64,000 bases of DNA from an uncultured Muribaculaceae bacterium. Lineage in GTDB: Bacteria > Bacteroidota > Bacteroidia > Bacteroidales > Muribaculaceae. The stretch lies in assembly GCA_910586565.1 (NCBI GenBank), contig CAJUIT010000006.1, positions 89,456 to 153,455 on the forward strand. Direction: 5' to 3'. Of the stretch, positions 27,873-37,879 are shown one piece after another. Under the pieces are notes generated by a model. The model searched no databases, was not told where the DNA came from, and saw only the letters and a list, made by a program, of their open reading frames with translations. How positions within the stretch are numbered: position 1 is the stretch's first letter; every line of letters begins with the position of its first letter. The translations under genes and the position numbers were made by a program.

Positions 27873-28901
27873 ATGAAATCTCCGGCAAACAAGTCATCAC
27901 TGATTCTCGACCTTTTTTTCTGCGTAGGATTCATGCCGCTGCTCATCGTGCTGGGTCCGGCACATTCGTGGGCTACGGAGATGCCTCTGTTCTTTGCCAT
28001 CACATGTCTGTTTTTCTACGGCTGCTATTTCGCCGTTACGCGGCTGAGGTTTCCCAACCTGCTCATCTCCCGCGACTATAAGCGCATTGCCATTGTGCTG
28101 AGTGCTCTGATTGCGGGGAACTGCATCCTCACCCTCTACCCTCTGCCGGCGGTTGACTTCGTCACCCCTGTGCTGAGCGAATATCAAACACGTGTGCGCA
28201 ACTACAACGTTGCCCTCGGCCTATGGCTTATGTTCTCGATGGTGGTTAGCTACGCGCTGTCGGTTTCATTTGCCCGCGAACTGTTCAGGCAGGAGCTTCT
28301 GAAAAGGAAAATCGAGCATCAGCGCGACAAGGCCGAGCTTGCGATGTTCAAGGCTCAAATCAGCCCCCATTTTCTGTTCAATACCCTTAACTCGCTCTAC
28401 AGCCTTGTGATTGGCACCTCGCAGAAAGCTGAGGATGCATTCATCAAGTTCACCGACATTTTAAAATATACCTACACCACCATCGGCAACGAAACCGTTC
28501 CCATCAGGGAGGAAATCAGCTACATCGGCAATTACATCGACCTGCAGGAACTGCGCCTGAACGGCCACACGCGGGTTGAATGGCACAGCTGCACCGACGA
28601 CCCCGACGCACCGATTCCACCGATGCTGATGCTCACTTTTGTTGAGAACGCCTTCAAATATGGGTCATCGGCAAGCAGCGACTGCACCATCTCGATAAAT
28701 CTCACACTACAAGGAGGCCAACTCACTTTTGAAACGCGCAACAGCATCATGAGGCATGCCGACGAATTCCGCACCGACATGCCTGTGGGGATTGAAAACT
28801 GCCGCGCCCGCCTGGCTGCGGTGTTTCCCGGCCGACACACTTTGGAAACCTCCGAAACCGACGGAACATTCACCCTCTCCCTAAAAATCAATATGCTATG
28901 A
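27873..28901 (+). CDS. LytS-type sensor histidine kinase
   Basis: The 342-residue protein starts at ATG 27873, next to a promoter element; an upstream ATG at 27846 would lie before that promoter. Four membrane segments (about residues 10-125) precede a His_kinase domain with the phosphoacceptor motif QISPHFLFNTLNSLYSL (His about residue 163) and an ATP-binding domain with FVENAFKYG. There is no periplasmic sensor domain. It overlaps the response regulator gene by 4 bp (ATGA), so the two are co-translated. Confidence 0.9.
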   Translation: MKSPANKSSLILDLFFCVGFMPLLIVLGPAHSWATEMPLFFAITCLFFYGCYFAVTRLRFPNLLISRDYKRIAIVLSALIAGNCILTLYPLPAVDFVTPVLSEYQTRVRNYNVALGLWLMFSMVVSYALSVSFARELFRQELLKRKIEHQRDKAELAMFKAQISPHFLFNTLNSLYSLVIGTSQKAEDAFIKFTDILKYTYTTIGNETVPIREEISYIGNYIDLQELRLNGHTRVEWHSCTDDPDAPIPPMLMLTFVENAFKYGSSASSDCTISINLTLQGGQLTFETRNSIMRHADEFRTDMPVGIENCRARLAAVFPGRHTLETSETDGTFTLSLKINML

Positions 28902-29656
28902 ATCAAACCACCCCGCTACGATGCATCGCAATCGACGACGAACCGCCGGCCCTTGAGGTTATTAAAAAATTCTGTGAACGCAAGGGGGGCATAAATTTGA
29001 AAACGTTCTCGAATCCCAACGAGGGGCTGGAGGCGATTGTTGCCGAGAAACCACAATTGGTTTTTCTCGACATCGAGATGGACGCGCTCACCGGACTCGA
29101 TATTGCCTCGCGTCTGCCGGCGGGAACCTTCTTTATCTTCACAACCGCCTATCTCGAATATGCCCTGAGCGGCTTTGAACTCGATGCGGTTGATTATCTG
29201 CACAAACCGTTCTCCTACACCCGGTTTGAAACCGCTCTGGAGAAGGCTTCCCGACGGATTCAGGTTGCGGCACCGCCGGCCGACAACGCCGACAACGCCA
29301 CAATCGTGGTAAAGCAGGAATATAACAACATCGTCATTCCCCTCGACCAGATAATGTATGTGGAGGCGATGGAGGGGTATTCAAAGATATTCCGGAGCAA
29401 CGGGGTGTGCACCGTGTCGAGGGTGATTCTGAAAACAATCGGGGCAATGCTTCCATCCGATGAATTTGTGAGGATTCACCGTTCGTTCATCGTATCGCGG
29501 AAAAAAATAAGAAGTTTCACCCGCCAGAACATAATTCTGACCGACGGCACAACACTCCCCGTGGGGCGGCAATATGCACCGTCAGTGGCTGAAGTTATGG
29601 CTCAGCTGCGTGGAGCGCACATATATCGCGTGCCTAACAGCCGCAATGTGAAATAG
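28898..29656 (+). CDS. LytTR-family response regulator
   Basis: The 252-residue protein has a receiver domain (acidic pair IDDEP at about residues 8-12, phosphoacceptor Asp in VFLDIEMD about 52-55, Lys in YLHKPFSY) and a C-terminal LytTR DNA-binding domain (about residues 140-240, with FVRIHRSFIVSRKKI). It works with the LytS-like kinase just upstream. Its last 55 bp overlap the end of the convergent ClC gene. Confidence 0.92.
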   Translation: MNQTTPLRCIAIDDEPPALEVIKKFCERKGGINLKTFSNPNEGLEAIVAEKPQLVFLDIEMDALTGLDIASRLPAGTFFIFTTAYLEYALSGFELDAVDYLHKPFSYTRFETALEKASRRIQVAAPPADNADNATIVVKQEYNNIVIPLDQIMYVEAMEGYSKIFRSNGVCTVSRVILKTIGAMLPSDEFVRIHRSFIVSRKKIRSFTRQNIILTDGTTLPVGRQYAPSVAEVMAQLRGAHIYRVPNSRNVK

Positions 29657-30975
29657 GAAACGGCAGCACAAACAGCCGCCGGCAGCAGCAGCTCCCATGC
29701 CATCGCCATCTCTACCGTCAGGAAAATCGCCATCAGTGGAGCACGTTGCGTGGCGGCCATCACAGCCCCCATCCCGAGAAAGGCGAAATATCCCTGCGGA
29801 AGCAGTTCCGCGCCGGCGCATGTATTAACCACCACGGCAAACAGATAGCCCGCAACACACCCGGCGAAGAGCGAGGGGGCGAAATCGCCGGCCACCCCGC
29901 CGCCGCTTGTGGTTGATGATGTTGCAAAAGCTTTCACCAATGCCATTGCGGCAAGCACGAGAATCACAGCCACGGCCGTTATGTGCACACCGGCAAAGGG
30001 CCCGTAGGCAAACAGCGCAGCCACATCGCCGGCAAGCAACTTGGCCATAAAGCTATATCCCTCGCCGAAAAGCGGGGGGAACATAAACACCGCCAATCCG
30101 ATAAGCAAGCCGGCCGTGAGATTCTTCACCCAATGGTTGGAGAGGGATGCATACCAGGCCGACATGCGCGTCATTATCATCTGGTAATAAATTGAATAAA
30201 CGCCACAGAAAAGAGCAAGCGCCACAACCCACGGCAACAGATGCATGTCGAAATGCAACACCGCGGCGAAATCGAGGTCGGGCGTGCAGCCCGAAAGCAC
30301 GAATGCTGTGAGACCCGCCGTAACGGCGGCCACCATGAGAGGGATTACCGCACCCGCGCCCAAGTCAACCGCCAGACATTCCAATGCAAAAAACACGCCA
30401 CCAACCGGAGCTTTGAATATTCCGGCAATGCCTGCGCCCGCACCGCACGCCACCATTATTTTGAGCAGTCGGGGGGACAGATGCCATGCTTTCCCCACAT
30501 TGCTCCCGATGGCGGCCCCGGTGTAGGCGATAGGCCCCTCCGAACCGGCCGAGCCTCCGCAGCCAAGCGTTATGGCGGCGGCAATCATAGGGGTGAATGT
30601 GAGGGAAGGGCGCAAGCGGTATTTTCCCGCTTTGAAATCGCGGTTGAGCCTGCTCACACCATGATAAATCTCATAGCGCGTGACATGACGCTGAAACATT
30701 GCCGCCAACACCACTCCGACCACGGGAATGAGAATAAGCACCCAATTGGCATGGTCGCCGCTCAAAGCACCTGTGAAAAGCTGCGACACCCATGCCACCA
30801 TGCGCTTCAACAGAAATGCGGCCGTTCCCACTAATAGACCGGTGACGAACGCAATCATGGCCATCCGCACCGGTTCGGTGTAGACCTCCCTCACACGCCT
30901 CCCCAACCATCCGGCTGATGATGTTGAGCTTGACGAGTTATTTACGGCTGATATGTTTTCCCTCTTGTTGTTCAT
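29602..30975 (-). CDS. ClC-family chloride channel or antiporter
   Basis: The 457-residue protein shows ClC hallmarks: GSEGPIAYTGAAIGSNVG (about residues 143-160; the selectivity motif GxEGP), GIFKAPVGGVFFALE (about 184-198) and about ten membrane helices. No CBS domains follow. It moves chloride in exchange for protons or down a gradient. It is monocistronic and convergent with the LytTR regulator, the 3' ends overlapping by 55 bp; the overlapping C-terminal residues have no conserved motif. Confidence 0.9.
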   Translation of the reverse strand: MNNKRENISAVNNSSSSTSSAGWLGRRVREVYTEPVRMAMIAFVTGLLVGTAAFLLKRMVAWVSQLFTGALSGDHANWVLILIPVVGVVLAAMFQRHVTRYEIYHGVSRLNRDFKAGKYRLRPSLTFTPMIAAAITLGCGGSAGSEGPIAYTGAAIGSNVGKAWHLSPRLLKIMVACGAGAGIAGIFKAPVGGVFFALECLAVDLGAGAVIPLMVAAVTAGLTAFVLSGCTPDLDFAAVLHFDMHLLPWVVALALFCGVYSIYYQMIMTRMSAWYASLSNHWVKNLTAGLLIGLAVFMFPPLFGEGYSFMAKLLAGDVAALFAYGPFAGVHITAVAVILVLAAMALVKAFATSSTTSGGGVAGDFAPSLFAGCVAGYLFAVVVNTCAGAELLPQGYFAFLGMGAVMAATQRAPLMAIFLTVEMAMAWELLLPAAVCAAVSYFTLRLLGTRYMCAPRS

Positions 30976-31136
30976 AAATAAATTGCGCCATGCGGGCTAA
31001 TGCCGCCCGTGGCGACGTTTCTTTCTTTTATAACCTTTTTGCAACAAGGATGGTTTGAAGCGAACTATACGATTGCGAATTTGTTTGAGATTTTGTTTAA
31101 GTAAGTCTTGAAAATAATAAATTCAGGAGTCACTTA

Positions 31137-31167
31137 TTGGCAGGGGGAAAGGAAATCGTTAACTTTG
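31137..31167 (+). promoter_or_regulatory. Promoter of the flavoprotein operon
   Basis: TTGG (31137-31140), a 19-bp spacer and TAACTTTG (31160-31167). A leader of about 85 nt follows before ATG 31258. Confidence 0.65.
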
Positions 31168-31257
31168 CGTTGCTGACAGGCTAAATGCGTGCCTGCGGCG
31201 GCAGGGGTAGCACCACGAAGAGGTGTCCCGGCTCCTAACCGACTCATCAAAAGCACA

Positions 31258-32058
31258 ATGAATAAAATTATTGAGAAACGGCATTTCTCTGAAAAAGTGG
31301 TGCAACTCGTTGTAGAGGCACCGCTGATTGCCCGCTCCCGCAAGCCGGGTCACTTTGTGATTGTTATATGCGACGAACGCGGCGAACGCATTCCGCTCAC
31401 CATCGCCGATGCCGACGAAACCCGCGGCACCATCACACTTGTGGTGCAGGCCATAGGCGATTCAACGCGCAGCATCTGCGCCAAGGAGGAGGGGGAATAT
31501 CTCCACGATGTTGTCGGGCCGTTGGGACGTGCCACCGACATCCGCAACTACGGCACTGTGGTGTGTTGCGGCGGCGGTGTGGGCGTTGCCCCGCTGCTTC
31601 CCATCCTTAAAGCCATGAAGCAAGCCGGCAACAAGGTGATTTCAATTCTTGCCGCCCGCACCCGCGACCTCATTATTCTGGAGGAACAGGTGCGCGAATT
31701 TTCCGACGAGGTCATAATCATGACCGACGACGGTTCCTACGGCGAAAAGGGGCTCGTGACCCACGGCCTTGAAAAAGTCATTGCCCGCGAGAAAGTCGAC
31801 CTGGTGTGCACCATCGGCCCGGCCGTAATGATGAAGTTTGTGGCACTGCTCACTGAGAAATATGAGGTGCCTACCATCTGCTCGCTCAACACCATCATGG
31901 TTGACGGAACGGGCATGTGTGGCGCATGCCGTGTCACCGTTGGCGGCAAAATGCGTTTTGTTTGTGTCGACGGCCCCGAGTTCGACGCCCATCAGGTAGA
32001 CTTCGACGAAATGATTATGCGCCTGCGCCCCCTGCCGGTGGCCGAAGGTGCAGTGTAA
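31258..32058 (+). CDS. NfnA-like ferredoxin-NADP reductase subunit
   Basis: The 266-residue protein starts at ATG 31258 (MNKIIEKRHFSEK), the start used across the family; an upstream GTG at 31189 adds a low-complexity segment. It has an FAD-binding barrel, an NAD(P)-binding domain (CCGGGVGVAPLLPIL, about residues 101-115) and a C-terminal [2Fe-2S] cluster region (CSLNTIMVDGTGMCGACRV, about residues 208-226). With the next gene it forms an NfnAB/SudBA-type complex that transfers electrons between ferredoxin and NAD(P)H. Confidence 0.85.
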   Translation: MNKIIEKRHFSEKVVQLVVEAPLIARSRKPGHFVIVICDERGERIPLTIADADETRGTITLVVQAIGDSTRSICAKEEGEYLHDVVGPLGRATDIRNYGTVVCCGGGVGVAPLLPILKAMKQAGNKVISILAARTRDLIILEEQVREFSDEVIIMTDDGSYGEKGLVTHGLEKVIAREKVDLVCTIGPAVMMKFVALLTEKYEVPTICSLNTIMVDGTGMCGACRVTVGGKMRFVCVDGPEFDAHQVDFDEMIMRLRPLPVAEGAV

Positions 32059-32074
32059 ACACTGATAAACTATT

Positions 32075-33547
32075 ATGTCAACTATAGCACCACGCGACGC
32101 CCAATGGCGCGAAGAACTTCGCAAAAGTCGCACAACAAAAGAACGAACGGCCATTCCCCGGGCAAAAATGCCCGAGCTCGACCCCGCCTACCGCGTAACT
32201 TGCAGCGAGGAGGTGAACCAGGGGCTCTCACAGGGGCAGGCCATTCTTGAAGCCACCCGTTGCCTCGACTGCCCCGACCCGCAGTGTGTCACCGGCTGCC
32301 CGGTATCGATTAACATCCCCGGCTTCATCAAAAACATCGAACGCCGCAATTTTGCCGAGGCAGCCGTTGTTCTGAAAGAGACGAGCGCGCTCCCCGCCGT
32401 GTGCGGCCGCGTGTGTCCGCAGGAACGCCAATGCGAGTCGAAATGCATCTACAACAAAATGCGCAAGCCCCCGGTGGCAATCGGCAATCTCGAACGTTTC
32501 GCCGCCGACACCGAACGCCTTTCGGGCAACAGCGCGTTGCCCCCGCGCATGGCTGCCAACGGCATTAAGATTGCCGTGGTAGGCTCAGGACCGGCATCAC
32601 TTTCGTTTGCCGGCGACATGGCGCGCCGCGGCTATGAAGTGCATGTGTTCGAAGCGCTCCACGAAATAGGCGGCGTGCTGAAATACGGCATCCCCGAATT
32701 CCGCCTCCCCAACGAAGTTGTCGACGTGGAAATCCGTGCCCTCGAAGTTATGGGGGTGAAATTCATGGTTGACTGCGTTGTTGGCAAAACATTATCCTAC
32801 GACGATTTGCTTAACCGCGGATTCCGCGGCATGTTTGTGGCCTCGGGTGCGGGATTGCCCCGCTTCATGGGGATTCCCGGAGAAAACTTCGTGGGAGTTA
32901 TGTCGTCGAACGAATATCTCACACGTGTGAACCTCATGGGCGCAGGACGCCCCGGCTGGGCCACCCCGGTTATCCGCGGCAAACGTGTGGCCGTGATTGG
33001 TGGCGGAAACACCGCTATGGACTCATGCCGCACCGCCCGCCGCATGGGTGCAGAGGAGGTATATATCGTCTACCGCCGCAGCGAGGCCGAAATGCCTGCG
33101 CGAGTTGAAGAGGTTCACCACGCCAAACAGGAGGGGATTACATTCCTCACTCTCCATAACCCCGTGGAATATTTAGCCGATGAAAACGGGCGCGTGCGCT
33201 CGATGCGCCTCCAGCGCATGGAACTCGGAGAGCCCGACGAATCGGGTCGCCGCTCGCCGGTGCCTGTGGAGGGGGATATTGTAGAGGTCGCAGTTGATGA
33301 AGTTATAGTGAGCGTAGGGGTCTCCCCCAACCCGCTAATTCCCAACTCAATCGACGGATTGGAAGTTACACGCCGAGGAACACTCGCCGTGAACGATGAG
33401 ACATTGCGCACCTCGCTCCCCGCGGTCTATGCCGGCGGCGACATAGTGCGCGGCGGCGCAACCGTAATCCTTGCAATGGGCGACGGCCGCAAAGCCGCTG
33501 CCGCGATGGCTGAAGCCATTGAAAAGGGGGATTCCAAAAAGGATTGA
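32075..33547 (+). CDS. gltA: GltD/NfnB-like NADPH-dependent oxidoreductase
   Basis: The 490-residue protein has an N-terminal double iron-sulfur domain (CLDCPDPQCVTGCPV about residues 65-79, CGRVCPQERQCESKC about 109-123), an FAD site (VVGSGPASLSFAGDMARRG) and an NADPH site (VAVIGGGNTAMDSCRTARRMG). Bacteroidetes copies are annotated as glutamate synthase small subunit (gltA), but the pairing with the NfnA-like gene 16 bp upstream and the absence of a large glutamate synthase subunit favour an NADPH:ferredoxin oxidoreductase. The two readings cannot be separated from sequence alone. Confidence 0.88.
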   Translation: MSTIAPRDAQWREELRKSRTTKERTAIPRAKMPELDPAYRVTCSEEVNQGLSQGQAILEATRCLDCPDPQCVTGCPVSINIPGFIKNIERRNFAEAAVVLKETSALPAVCGRVCPQERQCESKCIYNKMRKPPVAIGNLERFAADTERLSGNSALPPRMAANGIKIAVVGSGPASLSFAGDMARRGYEVHVFEALHEIGGVLKYGIPEFRLPNEVVDVEIRALEVMGVKFMVDCVVGKTLSYDDLLNRGFRGMFVASGAGLPRFMGIPGENFVGVMSSNEYLTRVNLMGAGRPGWATPVIRGKRVAVIGGGNTAMDSCRTARRMGAEEVYIVYRRSEAEMPARVEEVHHAKQEGITFLTLHNPVEYLADENGRVRSMRLQRMELGEPDESGRRSPVPVEGDIVEVAVDEVIVSVGVSPNPLIPNSIDGLEVTRRGTLAVNDETLRTSLPAVYAGGDIVRGGATVILAMGDGRKAAAAMAEAIEKGDSKKD

Positions 33548-33607
33548 CGGCTATCGATTATCGCATTTCAAATGAAATCACTCTAATATTACAAAATAAG
33601 AAAAAAC

Positions 33608-34810
33608 ATGGCTGAATTGAATATCGGCGAGGTTTACCGCGCACAGATGGTATTGAAAGATGTGGCCCGTCATCCCAAGATAATCGGCCCGACAGCACTT
33701 TCCGATAAATGTAAGATTTATCTCAAACCCGAGAATCTGCAACACACGGGGTCGTTCAAGCTCCGTGGAGCCTACTACAAAATTTCGCAGCTTTCCGACG
33801 AGGAGAAGCAACGCGGCGTTATCGCATGCTCGGCCGGAAACCATGCACAGGGGGTTGCGCTTGGTGCCACCCACAACGGCATCAAATCGCTGATTTGTCT
33901 CCCCGCCGGCGCACCCATCTCAAAAATCGAGGCTACTAAAAAACTTGGCGCCGACGTTTGCCTCGTTCCCGGCGTTTACGACGATGCCTACAACAAAGCC
34001 CTTGAACTGAAGGAGAAACATGGCTACACCTTCGTGCACCCCTTCGACGACCCGCTGGTGATTGCCGGCCAGGGCACAATCGGGTTGGAAATCATCGAGG
34101 AGATGCCCGATGTGGAAGCTATTGTGGTTCCCGTTGGTGGGGGCGGACTCATTGCCGGTGTTGCCTTCACGGTGAAAACCCTGCGCCCCGACATTAAAGT
34201 CTACGGCGTGCAGGCTGCCGGAGCCCCCTCGATGGTGAAATCGCTCCAGTCGCACAAACGCGAGCATCTCGACAGCGTGTCGACCATCGCCGACGGTATC
34301 GCAGTGAAAGAACCCGGAGCCAACACCTTCGAGCTCTGCGAGAAATATGTCGACGAGATTGTCACCGTCAACGACGATGAGATAGCGGCAGCCATCCTTG
34401 CCCTGATTGAGAAGCAGAAACTTGTGGCAGAAGGTGCAGGAGCCACGGCTGTTGCCGCAACCATGTTCGGCAAACTCCCTGTGGACGGGAAGAAGGTTGT
34501 GTGTCTCGTTTCGGGTGGTAATATCGACGTGAATGTGCTCAACCGCATCATCAACCGCGGTCTTGCCAAAAACGGACGCGTGTGCCAGCTCGAACTTGAG
34601 CTTCAGGATAAGCCGGGCGCATTGTCGGCCGTTCTGAAAATCGTTGGCGACGAAGGTGGCAACATCCTCGCGGTAAACCACGAGCGCGTGGGGGCTGCAA
34701 CTTCAATCAATTCATGTTTGCTTCACCTCGAACTCGAAACGCTCAACGAAGCCCACATCAACCGCATTCAGGATGCACTCACCGATGCCGGCTATCGCAT
34801 CATCAGATAG
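33608..34810 (+). CDS. ilvA: Threonine ammonia-lyase with ACT domain
   Basis: The 400-residue PLP enzyme has the Schiff-base Lys51 in TGSFKLRGAY, the phosphate-binding SAGNHAQGVA, the glycine loop VPVGGGGLIAG and the serine-rich end LVSGGNID, followed by a single ACT domain (about residues 325-400). It converts threonine to 2-oxobutyrate and ammonia. The single-ACT length is that of the short biosynthetic or catabolic form. It lies 60 bp after the flavoprotein operon and may be read from it; a strong terminator follows. Confidence 0.92.
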   Translation: MAELNIGEVYRAQMVLKDVARHPKIIGPTALSDKCKIYLKPENLQHTGSFKLRGAYYKISQLSDEEKQRGVIACSAGNHAQGVALGATHNGIKSLICLPAGAPISKIEATKKLGADVCLVPGVYDDAYNKALELKEKHGYTFVHPFDDPLVIAGQGTIGLEIIEEMPDVEAIVVPVGGGGLIAGVAFTVKTLRPDIKVYGVQAAGAPSMVKSLQSHKREHLDSVSTIADGIAVKEPGANTFELCEKYVDEIVTVNDDEIAAAILALIEKQKLVAEGAGATAVAATMFGKLPVDGKKVVCLVSGGNIDVNVLNRIINRGLAKNGRVCQLELELQDKPGALSAVLKIVGDEGGNILAVNHERVGAATSINSCLLHLELETLNEAHINRIQDALTDAGYRIIR

Positions 34811-34830
34811 ACGACAACATAGGACGCATA

Positions 34831-34881
34831 AACAAACGGTGTGCAAAACGCTTTGAAAAGGTTTTGCACACCGTTTGTTTT
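34831..34881. terminator. Bidirectional terminator between ilvA and FKBP gene
   Basis: Perfect 19-bp arms AACAAACGGTGTGCAAAAC (34831-34849) and their complement (34861-34879), with TTTT on the plus side. Confidence 0.85.
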
Positions 34882-34900
34882 CAGTATGTGGGTTCCGTCG

Positions 34901-35452
34901 TCAGGGACGGGTTTCGTAGAACGGGATGTCGGTGAGACGGAGGTTGAAGCGCAGAGCCGAATAAGGGAGAATTTCACCTGTTGCGGTTGAACCGTAGCCC
35001 AACGAATAAGGCATCACAATCTGCACACTGTCGCCCACGTGCATGTTCATGAGCGCAATCTGCCAACCCTCAACCAGACCCGACACACGGCTTGTGAAAA
35101 CCGCACCTTTGTTGGTGTAGGAGGAATCAACAGGTGTGCCGTTGCAGAGGTAGCCGATGTAGCAGGCCTCGATGGTGCTTTTATAGAGGGGCACCAGATT
35201 GTTCTGCGTTTCGGAGCGGTCGTTGAACCAGTGAACGAGAATGGATTGGTCGGGAGCCCACGCGGGCACAACCTTTTCGTAGAACGGATTCCCGTCCTCA
35301 TCGAGCTTGTCGGCCTGAGCCGCATACCACGTTTTGTTCACCTCGCGCCATTCGGCGTAGGTTTCCCACGTGTTATCATCGTCGTCGGAGCCGCATGAGG
35401 CAACAACGCCGGCTGCAAGTATCACTCCTATTAAATAAATCAGTTTTTTCAT
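34901..35452 (-). CDS. FKBP-type peptidyl-prolyl isomerase lipoprotein
   Basis: The 183-residue protein has a lipoprotein signal (GVVASC, Cys20), an acidic linker (SDDDD) and a C-terminal FKBP domain: VSGLVEGWQIALMNMHVGDS, MPYSLGYGSTATGEILPYSALRF. It assists folding of proteins at the cell envelope. It is the last gene of the glyS-lemA-FKBP group on the minus strand. Confidence 0.88.
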   Translation of the reverse strand: MKKLIYLIGVILAAGVVASCGSDDDDNTWETYAEWREVNKTWYAAQADKLDEDGNPFYEKVVPAWAPDQSILVHWFNDRSETQNNLVPLYKSTIEACYIGYLCNGTPVDSSYTNKGAVFTSRVSGLVEGWQIALMNMHVGDSVQIVMPYSLGYGSTATGEILPYSALRFNLRLTDIPFYETRP

Positions 35453-35486
35453 CGATTATGACTTCAGTGTGTGTGACCGGCGATGC

Positions 35487-36101
35487 TTAGAATTCAACTT
35501 TGGGAGCATGCTGCGCACCCTCCTCAGCCTTGAACATCTCTTTGCTGTCGAAACCGAAAATTGAGGCGAAAATGTTGCCGGGGAAACGGAGCACTTTCTT
35601 GTTGTAGACCTCCACAGCCTCGTTGTAGCGCTGACGCTCGGTTGAAACGCGATTCTCGGTTCCTTCGAGCTGAGCCTGGAGGTTGAGGAAGTTTTCATTT
35701 GCCTTGAGGTCGGGATAGGCCTCACGCACAGCGTTTACATAGATGTCGAGCGCACCTTTGAGGTTGCTCTGAGCCTGCTGGAAAGCTGCCAGATTGTTCT
35801 GCGCCTCTTCGGGAGTGATGGCATTTGCCTCGTTGTAGGCCTGAGTGAGGCCGGCACGTGCGTTGGTCACTGCCTCGAGGGTGGAACTTTCGTGGGCGGC
35901 ATAGCCTTTCACGGTGTTCACGAGGTTGGGAATGAGGTCGGCGCGGCGCTGATATTGGTTTTCAACCTGACCCCACTGCTTCTGCACAGCCTGGTCGGCA
36001 TCTACCATTCCGTTGTAGGAGGAACAGCCCCCGGCGAAGAGAAACACCAGGCATGCTGCCACCACAATTCCAATTATTGTTCCTTTTTTCATAAGTTTCA
36101 T
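35487..36101 (-). CDS. LemA family protein
   Basis: The 204-residue protein has one N-terminal membrane segment with a lipobox-like LFAGGC, and the LemA core GQVENQYQRRADLIPNLVNTVKGYAAHE (shown in part: QYQRRADLIPNLVNTVKGYA). Two starts are possible, 36101 or 36092. The family forms helical bundles at the membrane; its function is not settled. It lies between glyS and the FKBP gene. Confidence 0.9.
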   Translation of the reverse strand: MKLMKKGTIIGIVVAACLVFLFAGGCSSYNGMVDADQAVQKQWGQVENQYQRRADLIPNLVNTVKGYAAHESSTLEAVTNARAGLTQAYNEANAITPEEAQNNLAAFQQAQSNLKGALDIYVNAVREAYPDLKANENFLNLQAQLEGTENRVSTERQRYNEAVEVYNKKVLRFPGNIFASIFGFDSKEMFKAEEGAQHAPKVEF

Positions 36102-36154
36102 TTTTAGAGTTAAAAAAATGCTCTAACCCCGCGGGCTGTGCCGTCGGCCGGTTA

Positions 36155-37699
36155 TCAGCCGAGCTTACGGAGGAGGCTGTTGAGGCTCACACGGTCGTGA
36201 ATGAGCGAATGGAGGTCGGCGATAGCCACACGCTTCTGCTCCATCGAGTCGCGTTCACGCAATGTCACGGTGTTGTCCTCGAGTGTCTGGTGGTCAACGG
36301 TGATGCAGAAGGGGGTGCCGATTGCATCCTGACGGCGGTAGCGCTTGCCGATTGAATCCTTCTCCTCATAGTGGGTGTTGAAATCGAACTTGAGGTCGTT
36401 GACAATCTCGCGTGCCTTTTCGGGCAGACCGTCTTTGCGAACCAAAGGCATCACGGCGCATTTCACGGGAGCGAGAGCCTCGGGGAGATGGAGCACCACG
36501 CGGGTGTCGCCACCTTCGAGTGCCTGTTCCTCATAGGCCGAGCACATAACGCTCAGGAACATGCGGTCAACACCGATTGATGTTTCAATAACGTAGGGGA
36601 TGTAGCTTTCGTTGAGTTCGGGGTCGAAATACTGAATTTTCTTGCCCGAGAATTTCTCATGCTGCGAGAGGTCGAAGTTTGTGCGTGAATGGATACCCTC
36701 CACCTCTTTGAAACCGAACGGCATCTGGAATTCGATGTCGGTGGCGGCGTTGGCATAGTGGGCGAGTTTCTCGTGGTCGTGGTAGCGATATTTCTCGTCG
36801 CCGAGACCGAGAGCCTTATGCCATTTCAGGCGTGTTTCCTTCCATTTCTTGAACCATTCGAGTTCCGAACCGGGACGCACGAAGAACTGCATCTCCATCT
36901 GCTCGAACTCACGCATGCGGAAAATGAACTGACGGGCAACGATTTCGTTACGGAATGCCTTACCAATCTGTGCGATACCGAAGGGGATGCGCATGCGGCC
37001 GGTTTTCTGCACGTTGAGGTAGTTGACGAAAATACCCTGAGCGGTTTCGGGACGCAGATACACGTTCATGGCACCGTCGGCGGTAGAACCCATTTCGGTT
37101 TTGAACATGAGGTTGAACTGACGAACGTCGGTCCAGTTCTTTGTGCCGCTGATGGGGTCGACAATCTCCTCGTCGATGATAATCTGACGGAGCTCGTCGA
37201 GGTCGTTGGCGTTCATTGCATCGGAGAAACGGGTGTGCAACGCCTCGCGCTTTGCCTTGTGCTCCATTACGCGGGGATTGGTTTCGCGGAACAGCGCTTC
37301 ATCGAAGCTTTCGCCGAAACGCTTGCGGGCCTTGGCTACCTCTTTCTCGATTTTATCGTCGATTTTGGCTATCTGTTCTTCAATGAGCACATCGGCACGA
37401 TAGCGTTTCTTCGAGTCGCGGTTGTCAATCAAGGGGTCGTTGAACGCGTCGACATGGCCGGATGCTTTCCAGATTGTGGGGTGCATGAAAATGGCCGAAT
37501 CAATACCCACGATGTTTTCGTGGAGCAATGTCATCGACTCCCACCAGTAGCGCTTGATGTTGTTTTTGAGCTCTACACCGTTCTGGCCGTAATCGTAAAC
37601 GGCTGAAAGGCCGTCGTAGATTTCGCTCGACTGAAACACAAACCCATACTCCTTGGCATGGGAAACTATCTTTTTAAACACATCTTCCTGTTGTGCCAT
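36155..37699 (-). CDS. glyS: Glycyl-tRNA synthetase, homodimeric type
   Basis: The 514-residue class II synthetase shows motif 2 region LRPETAQGIFVNYLNV (about residues 217-232), the RNEIVARQFIFRMREFEQME block (about 250-270), and a C-terminal anticodon domain. It charges glycine onto its tRNA and is of the alpha2 form used by Bacteroidetes. It is first in the minus-strand group with lemA and the FKBP gene. Confidence 0.95.
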   Translation of the reverse strand: MAQQEDVFKKIVSHAKEYGFVFQSSEIYDGLSAVYDYGQNGVELKNNIKRYWWESMTLLHENIVGIDSAIFMHPTIWKASGHVDAFNDPLIDNRDSKKRYRADVLIEEQIAKIDDKIEKEVAKARKRFGESFDEALFRETNPRVMEHKAKREALHTRFSDAMNANDLDELRQIIIDEEIVDPISGTKNWTDVRQFNLMFKTEMGSTADGAMNVYLRPETAQGIFVNYLNVQKTGRMRIPFGIAQIGKAFRNEIVARQFIFRMREFEQMEMQFFVRPGSELEWFKKWKETRLKWHKALGLGDEKYRYHDHEKLAHYANAATDIEFQMPFGFKEVEGIHSRTNFDLSQHEKFSGKKIQYFDPELNESYIPYVIETSIGVDRMFLSVMCSAYEEQALEGGDTRVVLHLPEALAPVKCAVMPLVRKDGLPEKAREIVNDLKFDFNTHYEEKDSIGKRYRRQDAIGTPFCITVDHQTLEDNTVTLRERDSMEQKRVAIADLHSLIHDRVSLNSLLRKLG

Positions 37700-37879
37700 T
37701 GTTGCTTTTATTCTGAAATAGTTTGATTACTTAGTGATGCAATTAAATTGTGAAGCGACTCTCCGGCGCGGGCATCGGCCTTAGCTTTCGCAATTGGCTC
37801 TCAACTCATTTCTTAGAGTCACTACTTAACGTGCAAAGTTACAACTTTTCCCGCATTTACCCAAAGGCAATTGATTTTT

